From assembly GCA_005887855.1 (NCBI GenBank), contig VBQB01000101.1, forward strand, positions 1 through 33,254: a stretch of DNA of 33,254 nt, written 5' to 3'. Shown here piece by piece: positions 1 through 7,918 of the stretch. The number at the start of each line of letters is the position of its first letter. Within the stretch, counting starts at the first letter, position 1. Below the pieces are notes generated by a model. That model was not told the origin of the DNA. It saw nothing but the letters and a program-made list of their open reading frames with translations, and searched no databases. The DNA is from Verrucomicrobiota bacterium. Its GTDB lineage: Bacteria > Verrucomicrobiota > Verrucomicrobiae > Chthoniobacterales > UBA10450. Made by a program: the position numbers and the translations under genes.

Positions 1-285
1 ATGCTTTCTCCGGAGACCGATACCGAAGCGCTGGCCAAACGTGCCTTCATGCATCTTGACGGCGTTACCGACGAATGGATTAAGACCCTGGAGGTGGAAA
101 AAGTCGCCGGAGGCCAAGTCTCACCCGACGAAGATATCCGGCTAATCGCGGCCTTGGTCCAGAAAGATACGGAAGATTCCTGCTGCCGAAGAAAAATGTT
201 CGATCAGCCGGATCAGGATGCTCCGAATCTGGCCGACCCTGACGGACCATGCGTCCAGAAAAACATAATAGCCGCCCAGAAATAA
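1..285 (+). CDS. Unrecognised short protein, possibly the C-terminal end of a longer gene
   Basis: A 94-residue reading frame is open from the first base of the window, so the ATG at position 1 may be internal and the true start may lie upstream. The first ~55 residues look protein-like (acidic and hydrophobic alternation, e.g. DEWIKTLEVEKV and DIRLIAALVQK). The last ~35 residues are Cys/Asp/Pro-rich and look less like a folded domain, which may mean a frameshift near 170-180. It overlaps the longest version of the following permease gene. By position in an ABC uptake operon it could be the end of a substrate-binding protein, but I see no motif that proves this. Confidence 0.3.
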   Translation: MLSPETDTEALAKRAFMHLDGVTDEWIKTLEVEKVAGGQVSPDEDIRLIAALVQKDTEDSCCRRKMFDQPDQDAPNLADPDGPCVQKNIIAAQK

Positions 286-1313
286 TTCCCCGTAAATCGA
301 CGACGCAGCTGTCTTCCGCGCCAACGCACCCGAACGCAGATGCGATTCAGCGGATGGAACGTGGATCGGAATTGGGTTGGCGCGCGCAGTTGGCGGTCCC
401 TCTGGCAGCTTTAGTGGCGCTCGCAATTCATTTGCTCTTTTCGAAGAAGGCACCGGCCGTCGAAACGCATTCTTACACGCTGTTCTTCTACGAAATCGTC
501 GGTGTGTCGATTGTCCTCGCAATTGCGCAACGGTTCTGGATGCCATTGCGCTCCTGGATGCGGCATATGTGTCCGATCCTTACGGCGGCAATCTTGTTAC
601 TCGGTCTTTGGGACATCGTAACATTCGGTTTTCAACTCCTCCCGATGCCGTACTTTCCGGGGCCAGCGGCAGTACTGCGCAGTCTAATTAATGATCGCGC
701 GCTTTTGCTGGATAGCACCTGGCACTCCCTCGCATTGCTTCTAGGTGGCTACGCCGTTGGTGTGCTCGTTGGCCTGATCAGCGGGATTTGCATCGGATGG
801 TCAACTCCGGTTCGTTATTGGGGAATGCCACTGCTCAAGGTCGTCGGACCCATTCCAGCCACGGCATGGATCCCTCTCGCGATGGTAATTTCGCCGTCCG
901 CCGTCGTGTCCGCAGCGGGATTGATCGCGCTCGCGGTTTGGTTTCCTGTGACAATGCTCACTGCCTCCGGCATTTCTAATACTCGCGCTTCTTACCTCGA
1001 TGTTGCCCGGACGCTCGGCGCCGGACGCGCTTATCTCATCTTTCGCGTCGCAATCCCAGCAGCGGTTCCGAACATTTTCATCGGCTTATTTATGGGGCTT
1101 GGAGCGTCCTTTCTAACACTGGTGGTCGCAGAATCTGTCGGAGTAAAGTCCGGCCTCGGCTGGTATGTCAGTTGGGCGCAGGGCTGGGCCGAATATGGCA
1201 AAGTTTATGCCGCTCTGATCATCATGGCCGCCTTCTTCTCAACCATCATGACTCTTCTGTTCAAAGTCCGCGACCGCGTGCTCGTTTGGCAAAAAGGCGT
1301 GATCAAGTGGTAG
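249..1313 (+). CDS. ABC transporter permease, nitrate/sulfonate/taurine type
   Basis: Inner-membrane permease of the SsuC/TauC/NrtB class (binding-protein-dependent transport, BPD_transp_1). It forms the translocation channel for a small anion or sulfonate. The core domain occupies roughly residues 150-345, and the cytoplasmic coupling (EAA) loop is visible around residues 251-274 (DVARTLGAGRAYLIFRVAIP). The protein is longer (354 aa) than typical SsuC (~260 aa) because of extra hydrophobic segments near residues 46-66, 78-96 and 109-128. The start is uncertain: the ATG at 249 gives 354 aa and overlaps the preceding frame, while the ATG at 354 gives 319 aa. The ATPase gene overlaps its stop by 7 nt, so the two are co-transcribed and probably translationally coupled. 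The substrate cannot be told from the permease alone. Confidence 0.88.
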   Translation: MRPEKHNSRPEIIPRKSTTQLSSAPTHPNADAIQRMERGSELGWRAQLAVPLAALVALAIHLLFSKKAPAVETHSYTLFFYEIVGVSIVLAIAQRFWMPLRSWMRHMCPILTAAILLLGLWDIVTFGFQLLPMPYFPGPAAVLRSLINDRALLLDSTWHSLALLLGGYAVGVLVGLISGICIGWSTPVRYWGMPLLKVVGPIPATAWIPLAMVISPSAVVSAAGLIALAVWFPVTMLTASGISNTRASYLDVARTLGAGRAYLIFRVAIPAAVPNIFIGLFMGLGASFLTLVVAESVGVKSGLGWYVSWAQGWAEYGKVYAALIIMAAFFSTIMTLLFKVRDRVLVWQKGVIKW

Positions 1314-2110
1314 CGCTTGCGAAAATCGAGGCATCCTCGCTCGGCATCCGGGAAATTCGGAAGAGTTTCCCGGTGCCCGACGATCCTTTCCTCCGCTGGC
1401 CGGTCCTGAATGGGATTTCCTTCTCCGTCGCAGCTGGGGAATTAGTTTCCCTCATTGGCCCAAGTGGCTGTGGAAAGTCCACGCTGCTGCGCCTGATTGC
1501 GGGTCTGGAATCTCCCGACTCTGGGGAACTTTTGATTGGCTCTGAGAAAATTACCCAGCCAGGCGCGGAACGCGGCCTGGTTTTTCAAGATCCGAACCTA
1601 TTTCCGTGGCTCACGGTGCGCCGCAACATCCAAGCTGGGCTGGTCGCGCGCGGGGTTTTACGCGAAAAACATCGCGAAGTAGAGGACTTTATGCGTCTCG
1701 TGGGCTTGGAAACATTTGCCGACGCCTATCCTCATCATCTTTCGGGTGGCATGGCCCAGCGTGTCGCGCTGGCGCGAGCGCTTATCAATCATCCCAAAGT
1801 CCTCCTCCTGGACGAACCGCTCGGCGCGCTGGACGCTTTCACCCGCATGCGGATGCAGGATGAAGTGCTTCGCCTCTGGCAAGCACGCCGCACCACGATG
1901 CTCCTGGTTACCCACGATATCGACGAGGCCATCTATATGAGTGATCGCATCATGATCATGAGTCCGCGGCCCGGTAGGATCGAGCGGACCATCTCCGTCG
2001 TATTAGATCGCCCCCGCCAGCGCAGCAGCCAGGATTTCCTGCGCCTACGCGGCGACATTCTGGAATTTGTTCATTTCGCCGGCAACGTTTCGATAGAAAA
2101 CAAAAGCTAA
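1307..2110 (+). CDS. ABC transporter ATP-binding protein, SsuB/TauB/NrtD type
   Basis: Cytoplasmic ATPase that powers the adjacent permease. Counting from the GTG at 1307 (267 aa): Walker A GPSGCGKST at 51-59, Q-loop Gln at 94, signature LSGGMAQ at 145-151, Walker B VLLLDEP from 165, and H-loop His in VTHD at 203. All catalytic elements are intact and the length is normal for the family. I chose the GTG at 1307 because it overlaps the permease stop by 7 nt and gives a usual N-terminus; longer upstream starts lie entirely inside the permease gene. The C-terminus (RPGRI... RPRQRSS...) is the typical tail of this subfamily. A second, orphan copy of that tail follows directly downstream. Confidence 0.92.
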   Translation: MVALAKIEASSLGIREIRKSFPVPDDPFLRWPVLNGISFSVAAGELVSLIGPSGCGKSTLLRLIAGLESPDSGELLIGSEKITQPGAERGLVFQDPNLFPWLTVRRNIQAGLVARGVLREKHREVEDFMRLVGLETFADAYPHHLSGGMAQRVALARALINHPKVLLLDEPLGALDAFTRMRMQDEVLRLWQARRTTMLLVTHDIDEAIYMSDRIMIMSPRPGRIERTISVVLDRPRQRSSQDFLRLRGDILEFVHFAGNVSIENKS

Positions 2111-2112
2111 AT

Positions 2113-2283
2113 AGGCTGCACAGTCCGATAGGCCCGCAGCGTCCAGCGATCATCCAGGAAATTGTCGATGTCGATCTTCCCCGACCGCGCGATCTCGATT
2201 CCTCCGTTTACCTGGAGAAATGCGACCGCATCTTCCGCGTCATGGACATGAGCCTGCGTGTGGGTAAGACCGCCGCGGCCTAA
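2113..2283 (+). pseudogene. Orphan 3' tail of a second SsuB/NrtD-type ABC ATPase
   Basis: Directly after the ATPase stop, frame 1 stays open to a TAA at 2281-2283 and encodes a stretch ending IIQEIVDVDLPRPRDLDSS, VYLEKCDRIFRVMDMSLRVG, KTAAA. This aligns with the C-terminal tail of the intact upstream ATPase (RPGRIERTISVVLDRPRQRSS, then QDFLRLRGDILEFV) and with the LPRPRD tail typical of nitrate/sulfonate/taurine ATPases. There is no start codon, Walker A or signature left, so it is a remnant of about 55 residues. The simplest reading is a former tandem pair of ATPase genes of which one was deleted, leaving only its tail. The frame is seen directly; the homology is judged by eye. Confidence 0.6.
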
Positions 2284-2293
2284 CGAAATAAAA

Positions 2294-2369
2294 TGGAGCC
2301 GGCAGTCGGATTCGAACCGACGACCTGCTGATTACAAATCAGCTGCTCTACCAGCTGAGCTATGCCGGC
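2294..2369 (-). tRNA. tRNA-Thr (anticodon TGT), CCA encoded
   Basis: On the minus strand a complete 76-nt cloverleaf is visible. The 7-bp acceptor stem is GCCGGCA/TGCCGGC, followed by TA, a D-arm with AGCTGGTAGAGC, an anticodon stem-loop CTGATTTGTAATCAG with anticodon TGT (threonine), and a T-arm GTCGGTTCGAATCCGAC. The discriminator is T and the 3' CCA is encoded (complement of 2294-2296). It lies 55 nt beyond the stop of the GNAT gene on the same strand, so it could be read from the same transcript or from its own promoter. Confidence 0.96.
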
Positions 2370-2425
2370 AAAAAGACGCGCGCACTTTACCGCACACGAC
2401 TGGCGTAAACAAGTTGTCGTCGATC

Positions 2426-3115
2426 TTATTCGCGGACGCGCGAGTAAGCTGAAAGCGGTTCGGCCGTTTCCAAATTCTTGATAACAGTGCTGAGGTAAAC
2501 CGACTCGGGGTAAAATGCCTTGTACTTCGTGATCTCGGCTCGATTTAATACCTTGAATCCGTAACGCTCGAACATCTTCTCGCCGCGTCGGCTTTCAAAC
2601 GTAACGATTTGCCCGTAGACGCGTTTTTCACCGCAGCGATAGAGATAACTCAGGTACGCGCTCATGAGCGCGCGTGTGGTCGAAACTCTTCGGGCGTCCG
2701 GCAACAGGTTGATGTGAAAATGCGGAACACGGCGTGGACGCGCCGGCACTTCCCGCCAGCCGTGCACAAGCGTCCAGCGAATAAAGCGACGCGACCGCTT
2801 ATTGTAGCGAAGGTAGCGGGTGAGCGCCCGAAAAAAGAGCCAAACGTTTTGATAAAACGCGTAGAGTTGATTCCGCAATGGCTTGCGCGAGCCGAGCAGA
2901 TAACCTCGGATTTCGCCGTCCACTTCCAGGAGAAAGCACGATTCGGGTTCGTGATCAGTGTAGTAAGTCGTGAGAAAATCGGCGAACAATTGTCGATCTT
3001 CGTAGACTGGGTCGATCGGGTCGCCCAGAAATCCGGTCTGGCAACATAAACGCCGCACTGCGGTGCGATCGGAAGTGCGATAGCTCCGGATCATAAATGA
3101 TTTCTCGTTCTTCAT
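2426..3115 (-). CDS. GNAT-family N-acetyltransferase
   Basis: 229-aa cytoplasmic protein with the general look of a GNAT acetyltransferase. An N-terminal strand-helix (MIRSYRTSDRTAVRRLC) is followed by a central beta-strand that calls out FLLEVDGEIRGYLLG, and the C-terminal part has GEKMFERYGFKVL, the usual F/Y-x-R-x-GF acceptor-side motif. The acetyl-CoA pyrophosphate loop is not a textbook Q-x-x-G-x-G/A and is replaced by a DARRVSTTRAL-like helix start. The ATG at 3115 is chosen because it overlaps the stop of the upstream glycosyltransferase gene as ATGA, which implies coupled translation. The likely role is acetylation of a product of the neighbouring GT4 enzyme, such as a cell-envelope glycan, but the substrate is unknown. 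Confidence 0.75.
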   Translation of the reverse strand: MKNEKSFMIRSYRTSDRTAVRRLCCQTGFLGDPIDPVYEDRQLFADFLTTYYTDHEPESCFLLEVDGEIRGYLLGSRKPLRNQLYAFYQNVWLFFRALTRYLRYNKRSRRFIRWTLVHGWREVPARPRRVPHFHINLLPDARRVSTTRALMSAYLSYLYRCGEKRVYGQIVTFESRRGEKMFERYGFKVLNRAEITKYKAFYPESVYLSTVIKNLETAEPLSAYSRVRE

Positions 3116-4299
3116 CTTTTTCGATCTCCTGTGTAGTTGGAACAAACCTCGCGGTAAATACAAAAAAGCTGCTCAAATACGCGCGGCCAGGCATAGTCCG
3201 CCCCGGCACGCCCAGCTGCGCCGCTGCCAAGCATCTGCAGTTTCTTCAGGCTCAATGCTTGAATTGCATCGGTGAGGGCTTCCGCGGTGTTTTTCCGCGC
3301 CCACCATTCCTGCTCATGAAAAATGATGCGATCCATGTAACTGCCCCGAATTCCCACCACTGGCGTGCCGCAGGCCTGACTTTCCAAGGCAACAAGCCCA
3401 AATGTTTCCTGAATGCCCGGATGAACGAAAAGATCGGCCGCGCGATAAAAGCGCGCGAGATCGGCCGAGTCAGCGCAATACCGGATCCACGAGACCGCGC
3501 CGTCAGTACGGTTTTGTAATTGCCGGAGTTGGTTGCGTTGCGGCCCGTCGCCGATCACGACCAAGTGATATTCACCTGGCTGGCGGCGCTGCAAAAGTTC
3601 AAAAGCGTCGAACAACATTTTCGTGTTCTTCTCCTTCGCCAACCGACCAACGGACAAAAGAAACCGTTGGTCGCTGGCAATGCCTAATGAAATACGAGTG
3701 CCCGCCGTGCCCTTCGCGCTCGGATGAAAGATCTCGACGTTCACCCCAAGCGGCACCACACGGACATTGCGTACCCCCCATTCCGAGAGGAGCTCCGCCA
3801 AGAGTTCGGAAGGGACAAGCGTAGCCTGAAATTGATTGTAGAGCTTACGCACATAATCGCGCGTCAACTTCATGGCCCGATGTGCGCCGCGTTTGCCAAG
3901 AAAGCTGATGCTGCCACGCAAGTACGCTTCCGGGAAATGCGAATGATAAAAACCAACGACCGGAATTTTCAGGGAGCGGCCGATCGCGATCGCTTTCCAC
4001 CCAACTTGATACGGGTCGCTCGATTCGATGATGTCAGGCCGCTCGCGCTCTAGAATTTCTTCGACCGCACGCAGGTTCAGGAGGGCGCGATAGCGCGAGG
4101 TGCGCGAGAGCAACGGTGAGTGGATCGAATAAATGCGGGACCGTCCACTCGATTTGACTGCGGTTTTCGGCCCAGGAACGATGAGGACGTGCTCGGTTGC
4201 CAGCGAATACTTGTCGATGTACGCGATCTTCTCGTGCACATAACGTTTTACGCCACCACTTCGTGGGGAGTAAAACTGCGTCAGATCGCAAAGCTTCAA
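3112..4299 (-). CDS. GT4-family glycosyltransferase
   Basis: 395-aa retaining GT-B glycosyltransferase of family GT4. The N-terminal domain starts with the glycine-rich acceptor loop (YSPRSGGVKRYV) and carries the FYHSHFPEAYLRGS segment. The C-terminal nucleotide-sugar domain has FLLSVGRLAKEKN and the E-x7-E signature in QETFGLVALES, followed by GTPVVG. Length is normal. The stop overlaps the start of the GNAT gene (ATGA), and the gene lies 41 nt downstream of trxB on the same strand. It probably adds a sugar to an envelope lipid or polysaccharide. The donor and acceptor cannot be read from sequence. Confidence 0.88.
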   Translation of the reverse strand: MKLCDLTQFYSPRSGGVKRYVHEKIAYIDKYSLATEHVLIVPGPKTAVKSSGRSRIYSIHSPLLSRTSRYRALLNLRAVEEILERERPDIIESSDPYQVGWKAIAIGRSLKIPVVGFYHSHFPEAYLRGSISFLGKRGAHRAMKLTRDYVRKLYNQFQATLVPSELLAELLSEWGVRNVRVVPLGVNVEIFHPSAKGTAGTRISLGIASDQRFLLSVGRLAKEKNTKMLFDAFELLQRRQPGEYHLVVIGDGPQRNQLRQLQNRTDGAVSWIRYCADSADLARFYRAADLFVHPGIQETFGLVALESQACGTPVVGIRGSYMDRIIFHEQEWWARKNTAEALTDAIQALSLKKLQMLGSGAAGRAGADYAWPRVFEQLFCIYREVCSNYTGDRKR

Positions 4300-4340
4300 T
4301 GGATTTTTGTCAATTTCGAGCGGAGCAAAGCGTCGTCGGA

Positions 4341-5264
4341 TTATTTCTCCAGGTCACTTAAGTAACGCTCCGCATCCATGGCCGCTGCGCAGCCTGTGCC
4401 GGCCGCGGTAACCGCTTGCTTGTAGACGCGGTCTGCCACGTCGCCGGCGATAAAAACGCCGGGGTGCTTGCTCTCCACCAGGCTTTTCGCGATCAGATAA
4501 CCATCCGGGTCCGTCTCGAGTTTGCCAGCGTAGGCTTTCGTGTTTGGATCGTGGCCAATCGCGACAAATACGCAGGCCACCGGCAACTCGCGCTCCTCCT
4601 TGGTTTTCACGTTTCGCAAAAGCACGGCGCGCATCTCACCTTTTTCATCTGGGATATATTTCGTTACGACAGTGTCCCAGATCGGCTCGATCTTTTTGTT
4701 CGCCAGCACGCGATCGGCCATGATCTTCGAAGCGCGCATTTTGTCCCGCCGATGGATCAAATATACTTTGGAGGCGAAGCGGGTGAGAAAAAGCGATTCC
4801 TCAGCCGCAGAATCGCCGCCACCAACTACGCAGACCGGCACATTTTTGTAAAACGCGCCATCGCATGTCGCACATGAAGTCAGCCCGTGGCCGATCAGTT
4901 TCTCTTCATTTTCGAGCCCAAGATAGCGCGCCGAAGCCCCGCTCGCGATGATGAGCGCCTCTGTCTCCAGCCAGTCGTCATCGGCCTTGATCCGGATATG
5001 TTTGTTGCTCGCATCGAAATCGGTCGCTTCAGCATAAGAGAAACGCGTCCCAAATTTTTCCGCTTGGTTGTGCATATTGAGGATGAGCTCGGGCCCGTCA
5101 ATTCCGTCAGGAAATCCCGGGTAGTTTTCCACTAAAGTCGTCGTGGACAGCTGCCCGCCCGGTTGCCGGCCTTCCAGCACGAGCGGATTTAGGTTGGCTC
5201 GAGCGGCGTAAATCGCTGCCGTCAATCCAGCGCAGCCGCTCCCGACAATGATCACTTTCTCCAT
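4341..5264 (-). CDS. trxB: Thioredoxin reductase (NADPH)
   Basis: 307-aa FAD/NADPH enzyme that reduces thioredoxin in the cytoplasm. The FAD-binding GSGCAGLTAA is at residues 8-17, the redox-active CATC is at 131-134, and the NADPH-binding GGGDSAAEES starts at about 148. The C-terminal FAD motif GDVAD follows, then the QAVTAAGTGCAAAMDAERYL helix. I use the ATG at 5264 (MEKVIIVGSG) because longer starts add residues before the first beta-strand that the family lacks. It is divergent from the Fpg-like gene with 81 nt between, so both promoters should lie in 5265-5345. Downstream genes on the same strand (GT4, GNAT) may share its transcript. Confidence 0.96.
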   Translation of the reverse strand: MEKVIIVGSGCAGLTAAIYAARANLNPLVLEGRQPGGQLSTTTLVENYPGFPDGIDGPELILNMHNQAEKFGTRFSYAEATDFDASNKHIRIKADDDWLETEALIIASGASARYLGLENEEKLIGHGLTSCATCDGAFYKNVPVCVVGGGDSAAEESLFLTRFASKVYLIHRRDKMRASKIMADRVLANKKIEPIWDTVVTKYIPDEKGEMRAVLLRNVKTKEERELPVACVFVAIGHDPNTKAYAGKLETDPDGYLIAKSLVESKHPGVFIAGDVADRVYKQAVTAAGTGCAAAMDAERYLSDLEK

Positions 5265-5345
5265 GAAGAAACTTAGCACACGCCACAACTATCCAGAAGT
5301 CACGGTGACCGCTGGCCGCACAACCGTGAACGCCTATGTTCCACC

Positions 5346-6140
5346 ATGCCGGAGCTGGCCGAGGTCGAATGGTATCGGAAACAATGGAACGCAGGCCTCG
5401 GCAAAAAGATTGTCGATGTTCGGCTGCATGCGCGGAAAAGAGTTTTTCGCGGAACGAACACGCGAGAACTTCGAGAAAAATCAATCGGCGAAAAACTTCT
5501 GAGTTCGAGCGCGCGCGGGAAACGCATGCTCTTCGAATTCTCGGGGGACAATTGGCTCGGCATTCATCTCGGGATGACGGGCAAAACGCGTATTGACGCT
5601 GCGGATTTGCGCCCAAACAAACATGACCATCTCGTTCTCTATCAATCCGAACGCGCGCTTGTCTTCACTGATTCACGACAATTCGGTCGCATTCGATTCC
5701 ATCACGGCCGAAAAGAACCGGATTGGTGGAACACGGCTATTCCTGAAGTTGTTTCACCCGAGTTCAATCGGAAATTCCTCGACCAGTTTCTGGATCGACA
5801 TCGTAAGGCGCCTATCAAAGCCGTCTTACTCTTGCAGAGCGGTTTTTCCGGAATCGGCAACTGGATGGCGGACGAAATTTTGTGGCGCGCAAGGATTTCG
5901 CCATCGAAACGGACAGAAAAATTAAGCGAGCGGGAACGGGCGGCGATTTTCCGCGCAGCAAAATTCGTTGTTACGAAATCGTTGGACACTCTCGGGAAAG
6001 ATTTTTCCGATCCGCCAAAAAATTGGTTGATTCATCAAAAGTGGAAGCGCGACGGAGTTTGCCCGCGTCACCGCACGCCTTTGCGCCACGCAATGATCGG
6101 GGGTCGCACGACCGCGTGGTGTCCGCGCTGCCAGAAGTAG
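5346..6140 (+). CDS. Fpg/Nei-family DNA glycosylase (formamidopyrimidine-DNA glycosylase-like)
   Basis: 264-aa base-excision-repair enzyme. The protein starts MPELAEVE, with the catalytic Pro2 and Glu3 of the family. GKRMLFEF supplies the conserved beta-domain lysine, and the helix-two-turn-helix is visible as GIGNWMADEILWRARISPS. The C-terminal zinc finger is present but atypical: the first ligand pair reads Cys-x2-His (CPRH) rather than Cys-x2-Cys, and the second pair is CPRC. The arginine of the finger (GGRTTAWCPRC) that inserts near the lesion is kept. Length is normal. Whether it favours 8-oxoguanine (Fpg) or oxidised pyrimidines (Nei) cannot be decided by eye. The gene stands alone, divergent from trxB and convergent with the molybdoenzyme gene. 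Confidence 0.9.
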   Translation: MPELAEVEWYRKQWNAGLGKKIVDVRLHARKRVFRGTNTRELREKSIGEKLLSSSARGKRMLFEFSGDNWLGIHLGMTGKTRIDAADLRPNKHDHLVLYQSERALVFTDSRQFGRIRFHHGRKEPDWWNTAIPEVVSPEFNRKFLDQFLDRHRKAPIKAVLLLQSGFSGIGNWMADEILWRARISPSKRTEKLSERERAAIFRAAKFVVTKSLDTLGKDFSDPPKNWLIHQKWKRDGVCPRHRTPLRHAMIGGRTTAWCPRCQK

Positions 6141-6236
6141 GGCGACCCTGCTTCTTCACTAACCCACGCCCGAATGTTGCAAAGGTGGCGCGGCTCGCGC
6201 TCAAGCAAGTCGCGTTCTCCGTCAGAGTCCGTCGCA

Positions 6237-7829
6237 TTACGCACTGACATGCACGACAATTTTATGAAAACCGGTCGGGCCGGAAAATGGGCTGCGATCT
6301 GGTTCCCATTCCTGCACATCGCCTTCACCGTCAGTCGCGCGCACGGCGAGTCTGTAATCGCCCGGTTGCTCGGGCATCCAGTCTGTTCTCCACAGCGACC
6401 ATGCAAGATCTCCACCGGCGTAATAAATTTCGGCATCGCGCCAAGTCTTGCCATCATCCAAACTCACTTCCACGCGCGAGATGCCGCGGTCAGCCCCGTA
6501 GGCCATGCCTTTTAGTTCAACAGATGGCCGTAATTCGCGAATCGAGAATCGTGATTCGTGGTCGGGTACATCAATGCGCGACCGCGTCGGCGCGATGAAG
6601 TCCGGACCCCAGCCTTGCGTTTCGTAAAAACCTTTTGTGTTCGCGTCAGTCACTTCAATCCGCGTGAGCCACTTCACATGTTTCTCGCCGAAGTAGCCGG
6701 GAACGATGACGCGCAGCGGGTAACCATGCCTATGCGGCAACGGTACGCCGTTCATTTCGTGGGCAAGCAGCGTGGTCGGCTCCATCGCTTTCTCCAGGAG
6801 AATGGTGTCGGTGTAATTATCGACGCCGTGGAGACGCACGCGCGCGGCATTCGAAAACGGGGAGGCTTGGTCAAGAAGATCGCGCAACGGAAAACCTTTC
6901 CAGACAGCATTGCTGATCAGGCCCGCATCCAACCCGTTGCTGATGCACATCAATGTGGTCTCCTGCTCGACGGCCGGAAATCCCAGCAGATCTTGAAATC
7001 GCCACGCGGCCCGATTTTGCACCAGCCCGGTAACTTCGAGGTGCCAAAGATCGACGTTTACTCGCGGATCGACCACGTTCTTGGTCACGCAATAAAACAA
7101 ATCGTTCGGCGTGATTGGTTGGACGATGCGACCTTTGTATTGTGTGCCGTCGTAACTAAAGGTCGCCGCGCGATAAAGTTTGCGGAGCACCGCTGCGCCG
7201 CCTCCCGCGATGAGCAGACCAAGTCCACCCAGAACTAGTGCGCGTCGTCCGATCGCGGGACTAAATTCTCGATCTGCGCTTTCGATTCTTGGCCGAGTGA
7301 GAAATTGAAATCCGGTAACAAGGGTTCGCTCAAAAATAAAAAAGCAAAGCGCCAAACCAACGAGCGTCACTAATCGGGCGGCATCGATTGGCAATCCGCG
7401 ATAACTCGTTCCGAGCACCGGCCAGAGTGCGATCGCAGCCACAATGATTGGCAACAGGACAAAAATGCCGATTGTGGCGAGTGTCACACGTCGGCCGAGA
7501 TGGCGCCACATGACTAGGCCGAAAATCGCTCCGGCAATCGCGCCGGCGAGAAGCTGGCCCGCGATTGTCGAGCCAACGCCAAGTTGCTTGAGATGATTAT
7601 AGCCACCGACCTTTCCCATGATGGAAAGAAATGGCCCTGGCGGGATAAACACCGAGAGGCGGTCGCCTATAATTGTGAGCGGTGTCGCCACTCCAAAAAG
7701 CCACGCCAAAAGCAACATCACCGTCGTCATCGCAATGCCGGCAATGAACCCAGCGAGTAATCCAGCGGCGATTCCTTTCAAGCTGGAGAGTTGATTGGGC
7801 GAATTCACGTCGGAAAATTTCTTAGCCAC
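6237..7829 (-). CDS. Membrane-anchored sulfite-oxidase-type molybdopterin oxidoreductase
   Basis: 530-aa protein in two parts. Residues ~18-172 hold about four transmembrane helices. A twin-arginine-like segment (AIGRRALVLGGLGLL, RR at 195-196) leads into a periplasmic molybdopterin domain of the sulfite oxidase/YedY class. The presumed Mo-coordinating cysteine is Cys295 in LMCISNG. A C-terminal Mo-co dimerisation-like Ig fold follows (GMAYGADRGISRVEVSLDDG). It is the last gene of the six-gene minus-strand cluster. The first in-frame start is GTG at 7829, which sits inside a dispersed-type repeat; a GTG at 7808 is an alternative, and neither has a clear ribosome site. The natural substrate is unknown; the family includes sulfite, sulfoxide and sugar-linked reactions. 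Confidence 0.85.
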   Translation of the reverse strand: MAKKFSDVNSPNQLSSLKGIAAGLLAGFIAGIAMTTVMLLLAWLFGVATPLTIIGDRLSVFIPPGPFLSIMGKVGGYNHLKQLGVGSTIAGQLLAGAIAGAIFGLVMWRHLGRRVTLATIGIFVLLPIIVAAIALWPVLGTSYRGLPIDAARLVTLVGLALCFFIFERTLVTGFQFLTRPRIESADREFSPAIGRRALVLGGLGLLIAGGGAAVLRKLYRAATFSYDGTQYKGRIVQPITPNDLFYCVTKNVVDPRVNVDLWHLEVTGLVQNRAAWRFQDLLGFPAVEQETTLMCISNGLDAGLISNAVWKGFPLRDLLDQASPFSNAARVRLHGVDNYTDTILLEKAMEPTTLLAHEMNGVPLPHRHGYPLRVIVPGYFGEKHVKWLTRIEVTDANTKGFYETQGWGPDFIAPTRSRIDVPDHESRFSIRELRPSVELKGMAYGADRGISRVEVSLDDGKTWRDAEIYYAGGDLAWSLWRTDWMPEQPGDYRLAVRATDGEGDVQEWEPDRSPFSGPTGFHKIVVHVSA

Positions 7830-7918
7830 AGATTAGCACAGATGAAACACCGACCGGCAGAGAAGTCTGGGCTACCTTGTTTTCGAATATCTGTGTTCAT
7901 CTGTGTACATCTGTGGCT
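7824..7918. repeat. Inverted repeat pair of the 'ATCTGTG' type between GT2 and molybdoenzyme genes
   Basis: Two 23-nt arms, 7824-7846 and 7896-7918, are reverse complements at 20 of 23 positions, with a 49-nt spacer. Each arm is itself built from iterated ATCTGTG(T/G) words. The right arm lies in the last codons of the GT2 gene and the left arm covers the first possible start codon of the molybdoenzyme gene. The element could fold into a long hairpin in the mRNA between the two genes. From memory, such ATCTGTG-rich words recur in intergenic DNA of Planctomycetes/Verrucomicrobia; within this window I found only this pair. Confidence 0.65.

Noticed and set aside
2107..2283. Minus-strand frame LTHTQAHVHDAEDAVAFLQV opposite the ATPase tail
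   Set aside because: It is the mirror image of the plus-strand ATPase tail frame, has no start codon and no family resemblance; the plus-strand reading explains the coding look.
2258..2452. 64-codon plus-strand frame containing SRQSDSNRRPADYKSAALPA
   Set aside because: This is the well-known translation of a tRNA gene on the opposite strand; the tRNA-Thr is certain.
5299..5309. GTCACGGTGAC short palindrome between trxB and the Fpg-like gene as an operator
   Set aside because: An 11-bp imperfect palindrome is common by chance and no regulator or second copy supports it.
6068..6457. 129-codon minus-strand frame (with LLEREPRHLCNIRAWVSEEA) spanning the Fpg/molybdoenzyme convergence
   Set aside because: It overlaps the ends of two solid genes and has no start context; the 96-nt gap itself shows no convincing gene or terminator.
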